Assembly (NCBI GenBank): GCA_902527215.1
Contig: CABZOF010000001.1
Span: forward strand, 292,501-356,500
Source: an uncultured Pelagibacteraceae bacterium
GTDB taxonomy: Bacteria; Pseudomonadota; Alphaproteobacteria; Pelagibacterales; Pelagibacteraceae
Reading direction: 5' to 3'
DNA: 64,000 bases
The notes under the pieces are model-generated. The model had not been told where the DNA came from. It did not search any database and saw only the letters and a list, made by a program, of their open reading frames with translations. The first letter of the stretch is position 1. Each line of letters starts with the position of its first letter. This document shows positions 1 through 10,809 of the stretch, piece by piece. A program made the translations under genes and the position numbers.

Positions 1-106
1 CGGATCAAAACTTGCATACAGTTCCCCGTAACTTATCGCAGTATACCACGTCCTTCATCGGCTTTCAGTGCCAAGGCATCCGCCACACGCCCTTAAACGC
101 TTGATT
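1..106 (-). rRNA. rrl: 23S ribosomal RNA, 5' end only (partial)
   Basis: The reverse complement reads through the conserved 5' segment of bacterial 23S rRNA, including GGATGCCTTGGCA and GATGAAGGACGTGG. The gene continues beyond the left edge of the window. The 5' end near 106 was placed by aligning to the E. coli start by eye and may be off by a few bases. It lies downstream of 16S, tRNA-Ile and tRNA-Ala, as in a standard rRNA operon. The 149-base spacer to tRNA-Ala (107-255) holds nothing else recognisable. Confidence 0.95.
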
Positions 107-255
107 TATGCACAGAAAAAAATTCTGTGTTGAATCAAATTTTTTTAAATATTCATCTATTCGAATATTTACTGATTGTCTTAAATTAAAACAATCGGAT
201 ATAGATATTGATATTAATTATAAAATATTCACAAGTAAAATAACTAAGTGTTTCT

Positions 256-331
256 TGGTGGAGGATAGCGGGATCGAACCGCTGACCTCCTGAATGCAAA
301 TCAGGCGCTCTCCCAGCTGAGCTAATCCCCC
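256..331 (-). tRNA. tRNA-Ala (anticodon TGC)
   Basis: A 76-nt cloverleaf with the CCA end encoded in the DNA. The acceptor arm GGGGGAT pairs with ATCCTCC (one G-U). The anticodon stem CCTGA/TCAGG closes a seven-base loop with UGC at 34-36. Its place in the 16S-23S spacer after tRNA-Ile is the usual bacterial arrangement. Confidence 0.97.
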
Positions 332-338
332 AGAAAAA

Positions 339-415
339 TGGTGGGCCGAGAAAGACTCGAACTTTCGACCCCACCCTTATCAAGGGTGTGCTCTAACCAA
401 CTGAGCTACCGGCCC
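339..415 (-). tRNA. tRNA-Ile (anticodon GAT)
   Basis: A 77-nt cloverleaf with encoded CCA. The acceptor arm GGGCCGG pairs with TCGGCCC. The anticodon stem ACCCT/AGGGT closes the loop TGATAAG-type with GAU as anticodon. Only seven bases separate it from tRNA-Ala, so both are processed from the same rRNA precursor. Confidence 0.97.
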
Positions 416-490
416 TTTTGTGCAAAAGCAGAAACACAATTTTAAAAAGAGAAATGAGGACGGTCAACATTAACCTGTTATATTATTTAG

Positions 491-510
491 ATTAAGAAAT
501 AATTCTTAAT
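491..510 (-). other. Hairpin just downstream of 16S rRNA
   Basis: ATTAAGAA and TTCTTAAT form a perfect 8-bp stem with the four-base loop ATAA, 8-9 bases beyond the 16S 3' end. It is probably part of the precursor that is trimmed during 16S maturation. There is no T-run behind it, so it is not read as a terminator. Confidence 0.5.
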
Positions 511-518
511 CATCCTTA

Positions 519-1994
<1,476 letters not shown>

Positions 1995-2206
1995 AAAAAC
2001 GGCGCACACTAGCTTCTACACAAATACTAAGAATAATATTTGTATAATGTTGAAGTGTGTACGACAAATTTTGGTAACCTTAACCGTCCACACTTCTCTT
2101 CTTAAAATATTAACAATTTAAATAGCTAATTGGACTGTAAAGCCCAATAAATAACATTTTTTTATGTTGAGTGTGACGCTTATATTGGAAATAATTTATA
2201 AATCAA
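1995..2206 (-). promoter_or_regulatory. rRNA operon promoter and leader
   Basis: On the minus strand a -35-like TTGATT (2201-2206) and a -10-like TATAAG (2179-2184) are separated by 16 bp, about 180 nt before the 16S start. The leader contains two inverted repeats: GAAGTGTG/CACACTTC (2052-2059 with 2089-2096) and ACAAATA/TATTTGT (2020-2026 with 2037-2043). These are likely processing structures of the rRNA precursor. No clear boxA was recognised. The promoter is inferred from sequence match alone. Confidence 0.5.
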
Positions 2207-2275
2207 GTTTTTAGATAAACAAAAAATGTGTTAAAAAGTCTTATAAATCAACATTTTTAATCTATCGAAGGAATA

Positions 2276-3571
2276 GTGTTAACAAAATTCAAAAGAAAAA
2301 TAAAATCACTATCACATATTTTGTGGTTAATTTTATTAATTATAATAATAATTTTTGTAACAAATTTTCAGCAAATAAATAAAAATTCTCAATATGGAAA
2401 CTTAGAAAAAACACTAAACAACTTTTACTTACAAAAAACATTAACAAAAATAACTTCTGTGTTAGAGGATAGATATACAGAATTTGAATATATCGTTAAA
2501 GAAGGTGACAATTATGAGAATATAATTAATAGAATTGAAATACCTGAGATCGAAAAAAAATTATTTATTGAAACAATAAAAAAAAATAGAAAAATAAAAA
2601 TATTAAGACCAAACCAAAAAATATATTTAAGAATTGATAAAAAGAATAATCCTAGGATCGAAAAGTTTGTAATTGAAATCAATAAAAAAAAAGAAATTTA
2701 TTACACAAGAGACTATGAAAAAAATATTTTTAATTCAAAAATATTAGAAAAGGATCTTACCAAAATTATTGTATATAAAGAAAGTATAATTACTAACAGT
2801 CTTTATCAATCTGCTTTAAGCCTTAAAATTAAGCCAAATATTATTATTGAATTTGCAAGGCTATATGGATTTCAGGTAGATTTTCAAAGAGATATTTGGA
2901 AAAATGATAGTTTTCAAATAATTTATGAAGAGTTTTTAAATAAAAGTGGAAATGTAATTGAAACTGGCAATATAATATTTGCTAATCTAAATTTGCAAAA
3001 TCAAGATCTTAAACTTTACAGGCATGAGTACGAAAAAAATAAAATTGATTATTTTGACGAGAATGGAAAAAGTATGAGAAAGACTTTAATGAAAACCCCA
3101 ATTAATGGAGCTAGGCTATCATCCTCATTTGGAAAAAGGAAACACCCAATTTTAGGTTTTACGAAAATGCATACTGGAACTGATTTTGCCGCCCCAACAG
3201 GTACTCCTATTCTTGCATCAGGAGATGGCATAGTGGTAAGAGCTAAATGGTGTGGGGGAGGTGGAAATTGTGTTAAAATTAAACATAATAGGGTTTATCA
3301 AACTGTTTATGCCCATATGTCAAAATTTGCTAGAGGTATAAAGAAAGGTGCAAAAGTTAAACAAGGACAAATAATCGGTTATGTAGGTTCAACTGGTCTC
3401 TCTACCGGTCCACATTTGCATTATGAAGTAATTGAAAACGGGAGAAAAATAAATTCACAAAAACTAAAATTGCCCTCTGGAAAAATATTAAAAGGGAATG
3501 AGAGAAAAGTATTTGAAGTCAGTAAAATTAAAATTGATGTTCTAAAATCAAATTTAATATCTAATATGTAA
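2276..3571 (+). CDS. M23-family murein endopeptidase, membrane anchored
   Basis: A 431-residue protein predicted to cut peptide cross-links in peptidoglycan from the periplasmic face of the inner membrane. An N-terminal helix at about residues 13-30 is an uncleaved anchor or signal. Residues 70-120 resemble a LysM/OapA-like peptidoglycan-binding region (EYIVKEGDNYENI, LRPNQKIYL). The C-terminal lysostaphin-type domain (about 275-400) has the zinc ligands H299 and D303 in HTGTDFAAP and H380/H382 in GPHLHYE. The start is GTG, with GAAGG about five bases upstream. It faces away from the rRNA operon and shares the intergenic region with the rRNA promoter. The family is clear; the exact bond cleaved is not known. 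Confidence 0.9.
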   Translation: MLTKFKRKIKSLSHILWLILLIIIIIFVTNFQQINKNSQYGNLEKTLNNFYLQKTLTKITSVLEDRYTEFEYIVKEGDNYENIINRIEIPEIEKKLFIETIKKNRKIKILRPNQKIYLRIDKKNNPRIEKFVIEINKKKEIYYTRDYEKNIFNSKILEKDLTKIIVYKESIITNSLYQSALSLKIKPNIIIEFARLYGFQVDFQRDIWKNDSFQIIYEEFLNKSGNVIETGNIIFANLNLQNQDLKLYRHEYEKNKIDYFDENGKSMRKTLMKTPINGARLSSSFGKRKHPILGFTKMHTGTDFAAPTGTPILASGDGIVVRAKWCGGGGNCVKIKHNRVYQTVYAHMSKFARGIKKGAKVKQGQIIGYVGSTGLSTGPHLHYEVIENGRKINSQKLKLPSGKILKGNERKVFEVSKIKIDVLKSNLISNM

Positions 3572-3572
3572 T

Positions 3573-3953
3573 TTATTTTGTTGTGGATTCTTCCTTATCC
3601 TTCATGTCAGTATCACTATTTTTTTGGTTACTAACTTGAGCCTCAGGTATATTTTCAGAATGATTTTTGGAATTTTCTTGAGATATAAGGATTCTAGAAA
3701 AGTGTTCTGAGTGCTGTAGATAGTTCTCTGATAATATTTTATCTCCGTTTGTGAGAGCTTCTCTGGCAAGATCATTGTATTTTTCAACCAGTTTTGCCGC
3801 ATTTTGATTATTTTTTCCTGGATGTCTTCTTTTAAATGAAGATCCATTACTAAATTCTCCACTAGGTTTATGTCCATTACCATTTCTTCTAAAGCCTCTA
3901 TCCCCATTTGGCTTGAACCTTCCCCTTCTATTATTATTTTTGAAATTGTTCAT
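3573..3953 (-). CDS. DUF4167 protein, possible RNA-binding
   Basis: A 126-residue protein. The first 45 residues are rich in Arg, Asn and Gly (NNRRGRFKPNGDRGFRRNG), which looks disordered and nucleic-acid-binding. A conserved helical core follows (AAKLVEKYNDLAREALTNGDKILSENYLQHSEHF, residues about 52-85), typical of the alphaproteobacterial DUF4167 family. It starts 5 bp after prmC ends, so the two are probably cotranscribed; the prmC-DUF4167 pairing is common in alphaproteobacteria. Its function is not established. The tail is acidic and poorly conserved in appearance. It converges with the M23 peptidase gene with one base between them. Confidence 0.8.
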   Translation of the reverse strand: MNNFKNNNRRGRFKPNGDRGFRRNGNGHKPSGEFSNGSSFKRRHPGKNNQNAAKLVEKYNDLAREALTNGDKILSENYLQHSEHFSRILISQENSKNHSENIPEAQVSNQKNSDTDMKDKEESTTK

Positions 3954-3958
3954 CTTAT

Positions 3959-4801
3959 TTATAATTTAGTACTTACTATACATCTATCTTTCCCAGATAA
4001 ATCTTTTGATATTTTGTTAATAAAGTAGCCATTTTGATTTAGTATTTTAATAGACTGATTTCTTTGTTTGTGACCAATTTCTAATATTAATTTTCCATTT
4101 ATTTTTAACAATTTTTTACTTTTAATTATTACTTTTTTAATTTCTCTAAATCCATCACAACCTCCTGATAATGCCAATTTAGGTTCATGAAATTTTACAT
4201 CATCCTCTAATCTATTAAATTCAATACTATTTATGTATGGGGGATTAGATATTATTAAATCATAGTTATTAGATTTATATTTGTCAATATCGATATTAAT
4301 AAAATTAATTTTATTTTCTAAATGATGTAATTTTGCATTGGTTTTCGCAACATTTATTGCTTTTATAGATAAATCTATAGCTGTTGCTGTACATTTTGGC
4401 CTATCTTTTAATAAAGAAACTACTATACAGCCTGATCCAGTTCCAATGTCTAATATTTTTTTTGATTTATCTTTTGGTAAAAAATTCAAAGTTTCTTCAA
4501 TAATTAATTCAGTATCCGGTCTTGGTATCAAAACATATTTATTAGTTATAAACTTGTATTTCCAAAAATATTTATAGCCAAGAATATATGCCATTGGTTC
4601 TTTTTGTTCTCTTCTTAATATGTGGTATTTAAATTTATTTAGATCATTTTTTTTTATTTTCTTTTGAGTATTTAATAGTATTTGCTCTCTTTTTCTATTT
4701 AATACTTTTGATAATATTAATTCAGAATCAAGATAAGCATTTTTAATTTTTCTTTTTTTTAAGTAATTTTCTCCTTGTTTTAAAATTTCACTATAATTCA
4801 T
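3959..4801 (-). CDS. prmC: Peptide chain release factor N5-glutamine methyltransferase
   Basis: A 280-residue SAM-dependent methyltransferase that methylates the Gln of the GGQ motif in release factors. The N-terminal substrate-binding helical domain (about 1-85) includes the conserved IPRPDTE segment at 92-98. The SAM site is DIGTGSGC at 118-125 and the catalytic NPPY motif is at 186-189. Its start lies three bases after the end of prfA, the gene for its substrate, so enzyme and substrate are made from one transcript. Length matches the family. Confidence 0.95.
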   Translation of the reverse strand: MNYSEILKQGENYLKKRKIKNAYLDSELILSKVLNRKREQILLNTQKKIKKNDLNKFKYHILRREQKEPMAYILGYKYFWKYKFITNKYVLIPRPDTELIIEETLNFLPKDKSKKILDIGTGSGCIVVSLLKDRPKCTATAIDLSIKAINVAKTNAKLHHLENKINFINIDIDKYKSNNYDLIISNPPYINSIEFNRLEDDVKFHEPKLALSGGCDGFREIKKVIIKSKKLLKINGKLILEIGHKQRNQSIKILNQNGYFINKISKDLSGKDRCIVSTKL

Positions 4802-4803
4802 AT

Positions 4804-5874
4804 TTATATGTTGCTTAGCTCATTTTCTTGCGCTTGGATAACAAGGCTTTCTATCATTTCATCAAAAATCTCACCTTCCATAAATTCTGGTAATTTATGT
4901 AAAGTTAAATTAATTCTATGATCTGTAACTCTACCTTGTGGAAAATTGTAAGTTCGAATTCTTTCTGATCTATCTCCTGTCCCTATTTTGCTTTTTCTGT
5001 CTTTAGACCTTTCTTCATCTTTTTTTTGTCGTTCTAATTCATAAATTCTTGATCTAAGAATTTTCAAACCTTTTTCTTTATTTCTAATCTGTGACTTTTC
5101 GTCTTGTTGGCTGACAACTATTCCTGTTGGAATATGTGTAATCCTTACAGCTGAATCAGTAGTGTTTACACTTTGACCACCTGGACCACTACTTCTAAAC
5201 ACATCAATTCTCAAATCCTTTTCTTCAATTTTTACATCTACTTCTTCAGCCTCAGGTAATACTGCTACTGTTGCAGCTGAGGTATGAACCCTTCCTTGAG
5301 TTTCAGTGTCAGGAACTCTTTGAACCCTATGAACTCCACTTTCATACTTAAGTGATGAATAAATATTTTTTCCTTTGATTGATGCTATAACTTCTTTTAA
5401 TCCACCCGCATCACTTTTAGATATGGATATAATCTCTAATAACCATTTTTTTTGGTGACTTATTTTTTCATACATCTTAAATAAATCAGATGCAAATAAA
5501 CTTGCTTCTAATCCTCCTGTTCCAGCTCTAATTTCTATGATTGCATTTTTTGTATCTGCTTCATCTTTAGGTAATAAAAATAATTTTATTTTTTTTTCAT
5601 TATTCTCATTTTTTTTTTCAAGTTGATTTAATTCACTCATAGCTAGGTCCTTAATATCTTTTTCTGAGGAATTATCGTTGATTAACTTTTCTAATTCTTC
5701 TTTGTTTTTTTGGAAATTAAAATACGAGATAGCTTCTTTAATAATATCATTTAAATCTGCATATTCCTTAGATTTTTCTGCAAAAGTTTTTTTATCAATT
5801 TCTTGAGATGAAAGCTCTTTTTCTAAGTTTGAATGCTTTGTTATTAGGTCTTGAACTTTTGATAAAGGAACCAT
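4804..5874 (-). CDS. prfA: Peptide chain release factor 1
   Basis: A 356-residue class I release factor that reads UAA and UAG in the ribosomal A site and triggers peptidyl-tRNA hydrolysis. The hydrolysis loop GGQ is at 232-234 inside [10 protein letters not shown]. The stop-codon recognition tripeptide is PDT at 188-190 (PxT class, as PAT in E. coli), which separates it from RF2 (SPF). Its start overlaps the last base of ispG and its end is followed directly by prmC, so it sits in the middle of a tightly packed lysC-ispG-prfA-prmC-DUF4167 run. Confidence 0.96.
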   Translation of the reverse strand: MVPLSKVQDLITKHSNLEKELSSQEIDKKTFAEKSKEYADLNDIIKEAISYFNFQKNKEELEKLINDNSSEKDIKDLAMSELNQLEKKNENNEKKIKLFLLPKDEADTKNAIIEIRAGTGGLEASLFASDLFKMYEKISHQKKWLLEIISISKSDAGGLKEVIASIKGKNIYSSLKYESGVHRVQRVPDTETQGRVHTSAATVAVLPEAEEVDVKIEEKDLRIDVFRSSGPGGQSVNTTDSAVRITHIPTGIVVSQQDEKSQIRNKEKGLKILRSRIYELERQKKDEERSKDRKSKIGTGDRSERIRTYNFPQGRVTDHRINLTLHKLPEFMEGEIFDEMIESLVIQAQENELSNI

Positions 5875-6974
5875 TATTTTGCTTTTTCAATTTCTTCAGC
5901 TTTTTCCTCAACTAATTTAACGACTTTTGATATCATTTCATCGGTTGATATTTTCTTATTTTCAATTCCATTTAAATAGAGCATATTATTTCCTTTTCCT
6001 CCTCCAGTAACACCAATATCCGTTTGCGCTGCCTCACCCGGTCCATTAACTACACATCCTATTATAGATAAAGAAATAGAAGTTTTTATGTGTGATAGTC
6101 TGTTTTCTAACTCTTTTACAGTTTTGATTACATCAAACGCTTGTCTAGCACAAGAAGGACAAGAAATGATTTTTACTCCTCTATTTCGTAAGTTTAATGA
6201 TTTGAGAATTTCATTACCAACTTTAATTTCCTCAACAGGATCATCGGAAAGAGATACTCTTATTGTATCTCCAATACCATTCAAAAGAAGTGCTCCAAAA
6301 CCAATAGATGACTTTATACTCCCTGGTAAAAAAGTTCCAGCCTCTGTGATACCTAAATGTAAGGGATAAGTAGTAACTTTAGAGAGTTGTCTGTATGCCT
6401 CAATAGATAAAAAAACATCTGAAGATTTAACGCTTACTTTAAATTTAAAAAAGTCTAAATCCTCAACAATTCTAATATTTCTTAATGCACTCTCAACTAA
6501 AGCTTCAGGACAAGGTTCTTTATATTTTTCTAATATGTCTTTTTCTAAAGAACCTGCGTTTACACCGATTCTTATCGAACAATTATTATCTTTTGCAGCA
6601 GTAATTACCTCTTTGATTTTATTTTTATCTCCTATATTTCCTGGATTAATTCTGAGGCATGCTGCTCCGCTCTCTGCTGCCTCTATTGCCCTTTTGTAAT
6701 GAAAATGTATATCAGCAACTATAGGTATAGAAGTATTTTTAACAATATCTTTAAGTGCTTTTGTTGACTCTTCATCTGGGCATGACACTCTTACAATGTC
6801 AGCTCCCACTTCTTGAATTTGTCTAATTTGATTTATAGTTTCTTTGACATCTTTGGTCAATGTGTTTGTCATTGATTGAACAGAAATTGGATTATTTCCT
6901 CCAATCTTAACATGACCAACATTAATTTCTTTTGTTTTTCTTCTTTTTATTTCCCTAAATGGTCTAATGTTCAT
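5874..6974 (-). CDS. ispG: 4-hydroxy-3-methylbut-2-enyl diphosphate synthase
   Basis: A 366-residue enzyme of the MEP isoprenoid pathway. It converts the cyclic diphosphate MEcPP to HMBPP with a 4Fe-4S cluster. The N-terminal part is a TIM-barrel-like domain ([18 protein letters not shown]). The cluster ligands are visible in the C-terminal domain: C272 and C275 in SCPSC, C307 in [10 protein letters not shown], and E314 as the fourth, non-Cys ligand typical of IspG. It starts 3 bp after lysC ends. Its length fits the bacterial form without the plant-type insertion. Confidence 0.96.
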   Translation of the reverse strand: MNIRPFREIKRRKTKEINVGHVKIGGNNPISVQSMTNTLTKDVKETINQIRQIQEVGADIVRVSCPDEESTKALKDIVKNTSIPIVADIHFHYKRAIEAAESGAACLRINPGNIGDKNKIKEVITAAKDNNCSIRIGVNAGSLEKDILEKYKEPCPEALVESALRNIRIVEDLDFFKFKVSVKSSDVFLSIEAYRQLSKVTTYPLHLGITEAGTFLPGSIKSSIGFGALLLNGIGDTIRVSLSDDPVEEIKVGNEILKSLNLRNRGVKIISCPSCARQAFDVIKTVKELENRLSHIKTSISLSIIGCVVNGPGEAAQTDIGVTGGGKGNNMLYLNGIENKKISTDEMISKVVKLVEEKAEEIEKAK

Positions 6975-6977
6975 AAA

Positions 6978-8189
6978 TTATTTGTCTAATTTAAATTCTT
7001 TGTGTAAAGAAGATAATGCTTTTTTTACATTAATTTTATTTATCAACACAGAAATTTTAATTTCTGAGGTAGATATTACTTGAATATTTATTTTTTGCTT
7101 AGCGAGTGACTGGAACATTCTATAGGTAACTCCAGGAGTAGTAACCATTCCAACCCCTATTATTGAAACCTTTGATACATTCTTATCAAATATCAAATTT
7201 CTAAAATTTATTTTTTTATTTTGTAAAATAATTTTTTTTGTTTTGCTTAAATCATCTGATTTTATTGTGAAAGTTAAGTCAGTTTCTTTTCCATTAGCAG
7301 ATATATTTTGAACTACCATATCTACATTTATTGAATTTTCAGATAAAGGTTTAAAAATTGATGCTGCAATACCAGGCTTATCTCTTACGCCTATAAGAGT
7401 TACCTTTGCGTCATTTGTTGTATTTGAAATACCAGTTATTATCTTATTGTTTATAATATTTTTTCTTTTAGTTATAAGAGTGCCTTCATTATCTGTGAAA
7501 GAAGATTTCACCTGTATATCTACTTTGTTCAATCTTGCATCCTGAATGGAATGAGGTTGCATAACTTTAGCTCCAAGAGAAGCCATTTCTAACATTTCTT
7601 CGTAAGATATAACTTTTATTTTTTTCGCTGATTTAAGTTTATTTGGATCTGTAGAATAAATACCATCGACATCAGTATATATTATACATTTTTCAGCATT
7701 GAAAAACTTTGCAAACATAATTGCACTTGCATCTGTACCACCTCTTCCAATGGTAGTTATTCTGTTTTTATTATTAATTCCTTGAAATCCTGTGATTATA
7801 GGGATTCCTCCTTTTTTCAAATAACTTATAATTTGACTTTTATTAATTTTATTAATTCTTGAAAATTTATATTTTCCCTCAGTAACGATTGGAATCTGCC
7901 ATGACATCCAAGATCTTGAGTTGAAACCTTTGTTAATTAATTCTCCGGAAATTAATGCACAGGAAATTTGTTCTCCTGATGAAACTAAAACATCATACTC
8001 AGAGTCTGAGAAATTTTTGCTAATTTTTTTGGATAAATTGATTAAATTATTTGTCACACCACTCATTGCTGAAGATAGTACAATTACATTGTATTTTTTT
8101 TTATATTTAGCAATGATCTTTGCTACATTTTTAATTCTTTCAATTGTACCAACTGAAGTACCTCCAAATTTTAATACGATTATTTTCAT
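6978..8189 (-). CDS. lysC: Aspartate kinase
   Basis: A 403-residue aspartokinase for the first step of Lys, Thr, Met and diaminopimelate synthesis. The kinase signature KFGGTSVG is at 7-14, and the aspartate/ATP-site segment GRGGTDASA lies in the middle. Two ACT domains fill the C-terminal third (about 255-400), the usual site of allosteric inhibition by Lys and/or Thr. It starts the lysC-ispG-prfA-prmC run and faces divergently from ubiG, with 69 bp between. No lysine riboswitch could be seen in that gap. Confidence 0.95.
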   Translation of the reverse strand: MKIIVLKFGGTSVGTIERIKNVAKIIAKYKKKYNVIVLSSAMSGVTNNLINLSKKISKNFSDSEYDVLVSSGEQISCALISGELINKGFNSRSWMSWQIPIVTEGKYKFSRINKINKSQIISYLKKGGIPIITGFQGINNKNRITTIGRGGTDASAIMFAKFFNAEKCIIYTDVDGIYSTDPNKLKSAKKIKVISYEEMLEMASLGAKVMQPHSIQDARLNKVDIQVKSSFTDNEGTLITKRKNIINNKIITGISNTTNDAKVTLIGVRDKPGIAASIFKPLSENSINVDMVVQNISANGKETDLTFTIKSDDLSKTKKIILQNKKINFRNLIFDKNVSKVSIIGVGMVTTPGVTYRMFQSLAKQKINIQVISTSEIKISVLINKINVKKALSSLHKEFKLDK

Positions 8190-8258
8190 TGATAAATATT
8201 TTTAATATAAATTAAAATATATTGATAAAATACATCTTGATTGTAATGTCAATAAACA

Positions 8259-8987
8259 ATGAAAAATAACACAATAAATAAAAAAGAAATAGAAAAATTT
8301 TCAAAAATAGCTGAGGAATGGTGGGATCCTAATGGAAAATTTAAGCCATTACATAAATTTAACCCTATCAGAATCAAATACATAAGAGATACAATTTTGA
8401 AAGAGTTTAAAATAAAAAAAGAAAATCAGCCATTTAAAGGTTTAAGTATTCTAGATATCGGATGTGGTGGTGGATTACTTTCTGAACCTATGGCAAAACT
8501 TGGAGGAGATGTTATTGGTATAGATGCTTCTAATAAAAATATACAGGTAGCTAAATATCATTTAAAAAAAAGTAAACTTAAAATCAAATATTACAATTCT
8601 TCTCCTGAAAATTTAAAAATTAAGAAAAGATTTGATATAATTTTGAACATGGAAATTGTTGAGCATGTTGAAGATGTTGATTTTTTTATTAAAGAAAGTT
8701 CAAAATTTTTAAAAAAATCAGGTGTGATGTTCATTGCAACCTTGAACAAAACTCTTAAATCTTACTTATTTGCAATTGTTGGGGCTGAGTATGTCTTAAA
8801 GTGGTTGCCAATAGGCACTCATGATTGGGAAAAATTTGTTAAACCCGAATATTTAACAGATATTTGTAAAAAAAATTCTTTAAAATTAAAAAAAATTGAT
8901 GGAATGAGTTTTAACCCTATCTTGAATAAATGGTCTGTAACATCTGATAAGTCTGTAAATTATATTTCAGAATTTAAAAAAGTTTAA
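8259..8987 (+). CDS. ubiG: Ubiquinone biosynthesis O-methyltransferase
   Basis: A 242-residue class I SAM methyltransferase that carries out the two O-methylations in ubiquinone synthesis. The N-terminal EIEKFSKIAEEWWDPNGKF segment is the UbiG family mark. The SAM loop DIGCGGGLL starts at residue 66, and the acidic motif ending GIDAS binds the SAM ribose. The segment NMEIVEHV and the later HDWEKFV are also conserved in UbiG. It is a single gene, convergent with the DUF1178 gene and overlapping it by four bases at the stop codons. Confidence 0.93.
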   Translation: MKNNTINKKEIEKFSKIAEEWWDPNGKFKPLHKFNPIRIKYIRDTILKEFKIKKENQPFKGLSILDIGCGGGLLSEPMAKLGGDVIGIDASNKNIQVAKYHLKKSKLKIKYYNSSPENLKIKKRFDIILNMEIVEHVEDVDFFIKESSKFLKKSGVMFIATLNKTLKSYLFAIVGAEYVLKWLPIGTHDWEKFVKPEYLTDICKKNSLKLKKIDGMSFNPILNKWSVTSDKSVNYISEFKKV

Positions 8988-9409
8988 TTTTTATCTTCTT
9001 CAATCCATGGAATAATATCAGTTTCTATCCCTTCTTCTCTCAATTCCTTTATATCTTTTATAGAGGCACTACCATAAATACCTTTTTTTGGTTTCTTTTT
9101 ATCGTAATGAATTGATCTTGCTTTATAGGTAAAATTTTCCCCTACATAATCAAAATTATCTTTTACAAATTTTTTGTAGTCGGAAAGTTTTTGTCGAACA
9201 TGCTTATATTTTTTAATTTCTTTTAAATTTTCTTTTTTCTTTGTGTTTAATAAATTAGGAGACATCAAGGACTTTTCAACATTTATTGACTCACAGGTTT
9301 GACAATTTAAAAGTTTTAATTTGAGCAACCTATCATATTCATTTGAGGCACTAAACCAACTTTCAAATTCATTCTTACAATCTTTACATTTTAACAAATA
9401 CTTGATCAT
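8984..9409 (-). CDS. DUF1178 zinc-ribbon protein
   Basis: A 141-residue protein of the alphaproteobacterial DUF1178 family. The N-terminus carries two Cys pairs, C8-x2-C11 and C36-x2-C39, a likely zinc ribbon, in the family's KCxxCxxxFESWF context. The C-terminus GIYGSASIKDIKELREEGIETDIIPW is the conserved tail. The family has no assigned function. It overlaps the end of ubiG by four bases on the other strand and lies downstream of argJ with 40 bp between. Confidence 0.85.
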   Translation of the reverse strand: MIKYLLKCKDCKNEFESWFSASNEYDRLLKLKLLNCQTCESINVEKSLMSPNLLNTKKKENLKEIKKYKHVRQKLSDYKKFVKDNFDYVGENFTYKARSIHYDKKKPKKGIYGSASIKDIKELREEGIETDIIPWIEEDKN

Positions 9410-9449
9410 TTTTATTATTTAAATATTAATATATGAAATTTCAATACAA

Positions 9450-10751
9450 TTAAGTCCTATAATCAGCATTAATTTCAATATATTTTTTTGTTAAATCCAT
9501 AGTGAAAGATTTAAATTTTTTAATTCCCTGACCAATATCAACTTCTATTTCAATTGATTGACCTTTCATGTACTCCATAACTTTTTTTTCGTCATATGAT
9601 TTGTATAAAGTTCCCTTGTCATAAATTTTAAAAGGCCCAAAAGAAATAGATAATTTTTGTTCATTAATTTTAGTGTCACTGTTCCCAATTGCCATAGCTA
9701 CTCTTCCCCAGTTTGGATCTTCTCCCGCAATTGCTGTTTTAACTAATAATGAGTTTGCAATTTTAAAAGATATATTTTTTGCATCTTTTTCTGTTTTACA
9801 ATTAATACAATTAATAGAAATAAATTTAGAAGCTCCTTCTCCATCTGTTACAACTTGCTTTGCTAAATTTAATAAAACATCATGAACTGCCTTGTTAAAA
9901 TTTTTAAGTTTACTATCACTATATTTTTTTATTTCTGAATGATTAACTTTATTTGTTGAAAAAATAGAAACCATATCATTTGTACTTGTGTCACCATCAC
10001 ATGAAATTGCGTTGAATGTTGTCTTTATATTATTTTTTAAAACATCATTTAAAACTGATGAGGGTAAAGTTGCATCAGTAAATAGATAACCTAATGTAGT
10101 TGCCATATTTGGGTAAATCATGCCTGAGCCTTTTGCAATTCCATAAATTTTAATTATTGATGAACCAATTTTCGTTTCGGCCATTGATACTTTGGGTTTT
10201 AAATCTGTTGTAATTATACCCATCGCAGCTTTCATCCAGATTAATTTATTTTGTGTATATTTTAATTTCTTAACTAATTCTGGTAATGAGGTTTTAATTT
10301 TTTCTAATGGAAATTTCTCTCCTATTGTGCCTGTGCAACCAAAAAGTATTTCTTTTGAGGAAATTTGTTTAGGAGCATCTTCATCTCTTTTCTGTATCTC
10401 AGTTAATTTTGAGGATAAATCTAATGAAATTTTCTTCAATGCATCATAGCCTTCTGGACCTGTTAATGCATTAGCATTTCTAGTGTTAACTAATAACGCA
10501 AATATTTTTTTCGCTTTAATTTTTTTATTCCATTTTAGATTTTCTGAAATTAACTTTGATTGAGTATAAACAGAGGCATAATTTGCTCCATCTCTAAAAT
10601 AAAATAAAACTAATTCATCTCTCTTAAATTTATATAAGCCAGCGCTGACCGCAGAAATTGAAACTCCATCAATATGATCTAAATCCTGAAAATCAACAAT
10701 TTTAGGGCTTTGACTGCTAGTATTTAGAAAATTGTTTATGTTAAATTTCAT
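9450..10751 (-). CDS. argJ: Bifunctional ornithine acetyltransferase / N-acetylglutamate synthase
   Basis: A 433-residue enzyme of the cyclic arginine pathway. It moves the acetyl group from N-acetylornithine to glutamate and, in many species, also acetylates glutamate from acetyl-CoA. The precursor cuts itself before a Thr that becomes the nucleophile. That site is in GSGMIYPNMATTLGY, with Thr218 as the likely nucleophile; it reads MATTL where MATML is usual. The segment GEDPNWGRV near the C-terminus is typical of the family. It is divergent from secA. With argB, argD and argF elsewhere in the window, ornithine synthesis is almost complete. Confidence 0.94.
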   Translation of the reverse strand: MKFNINNFLNTSSQSPKIVDFQDLDHIDGVSISAVSAGLYKFKRDELVLFYFRDGANYASVYTQSKLISENLKWNKKIKAKKIFALLVNTRNANALTGPEGYDALKKISLDLSSKLTEIQKRDEDAPKQISSKEILFGCTGTIGEKFPLEKIKTSLPELVKKLKYTQNKLIWMKAAMGIITTDLKPKVSMAETKIGSSIIKIYGIAKGSGMIYPNMATTLGYLFTDATLPSSVLNDVLKNNIKTTFNAISCDGDTSTNDMVSIFSTNKVNHSEIKKYSDSKLKNFNKAVHDVLLNLAKQVVTDGEGASKFISINCINCKTEKDAKNISFKIANSLLVKTAIAGEDPNWGRVAMAIGNSDTKINEQKLSISFGPFKIYDKGTLYKSYDEKKVMEYMKGQSIEIEVDIGQGIKKFKSFTMDLTKKYIEINADYRT

Positions 10752-10809
10752 GATATTTAAAATAATTAATTAATTACTATATATTTCTAATATTTAATTT
10801 TATATCAAA

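Noticed and set aside
8190..8258. Lysine riboswitch before lysC
   Set aside because: The 69-base gap is too short for that riboswitch, and no conserved core was seen.
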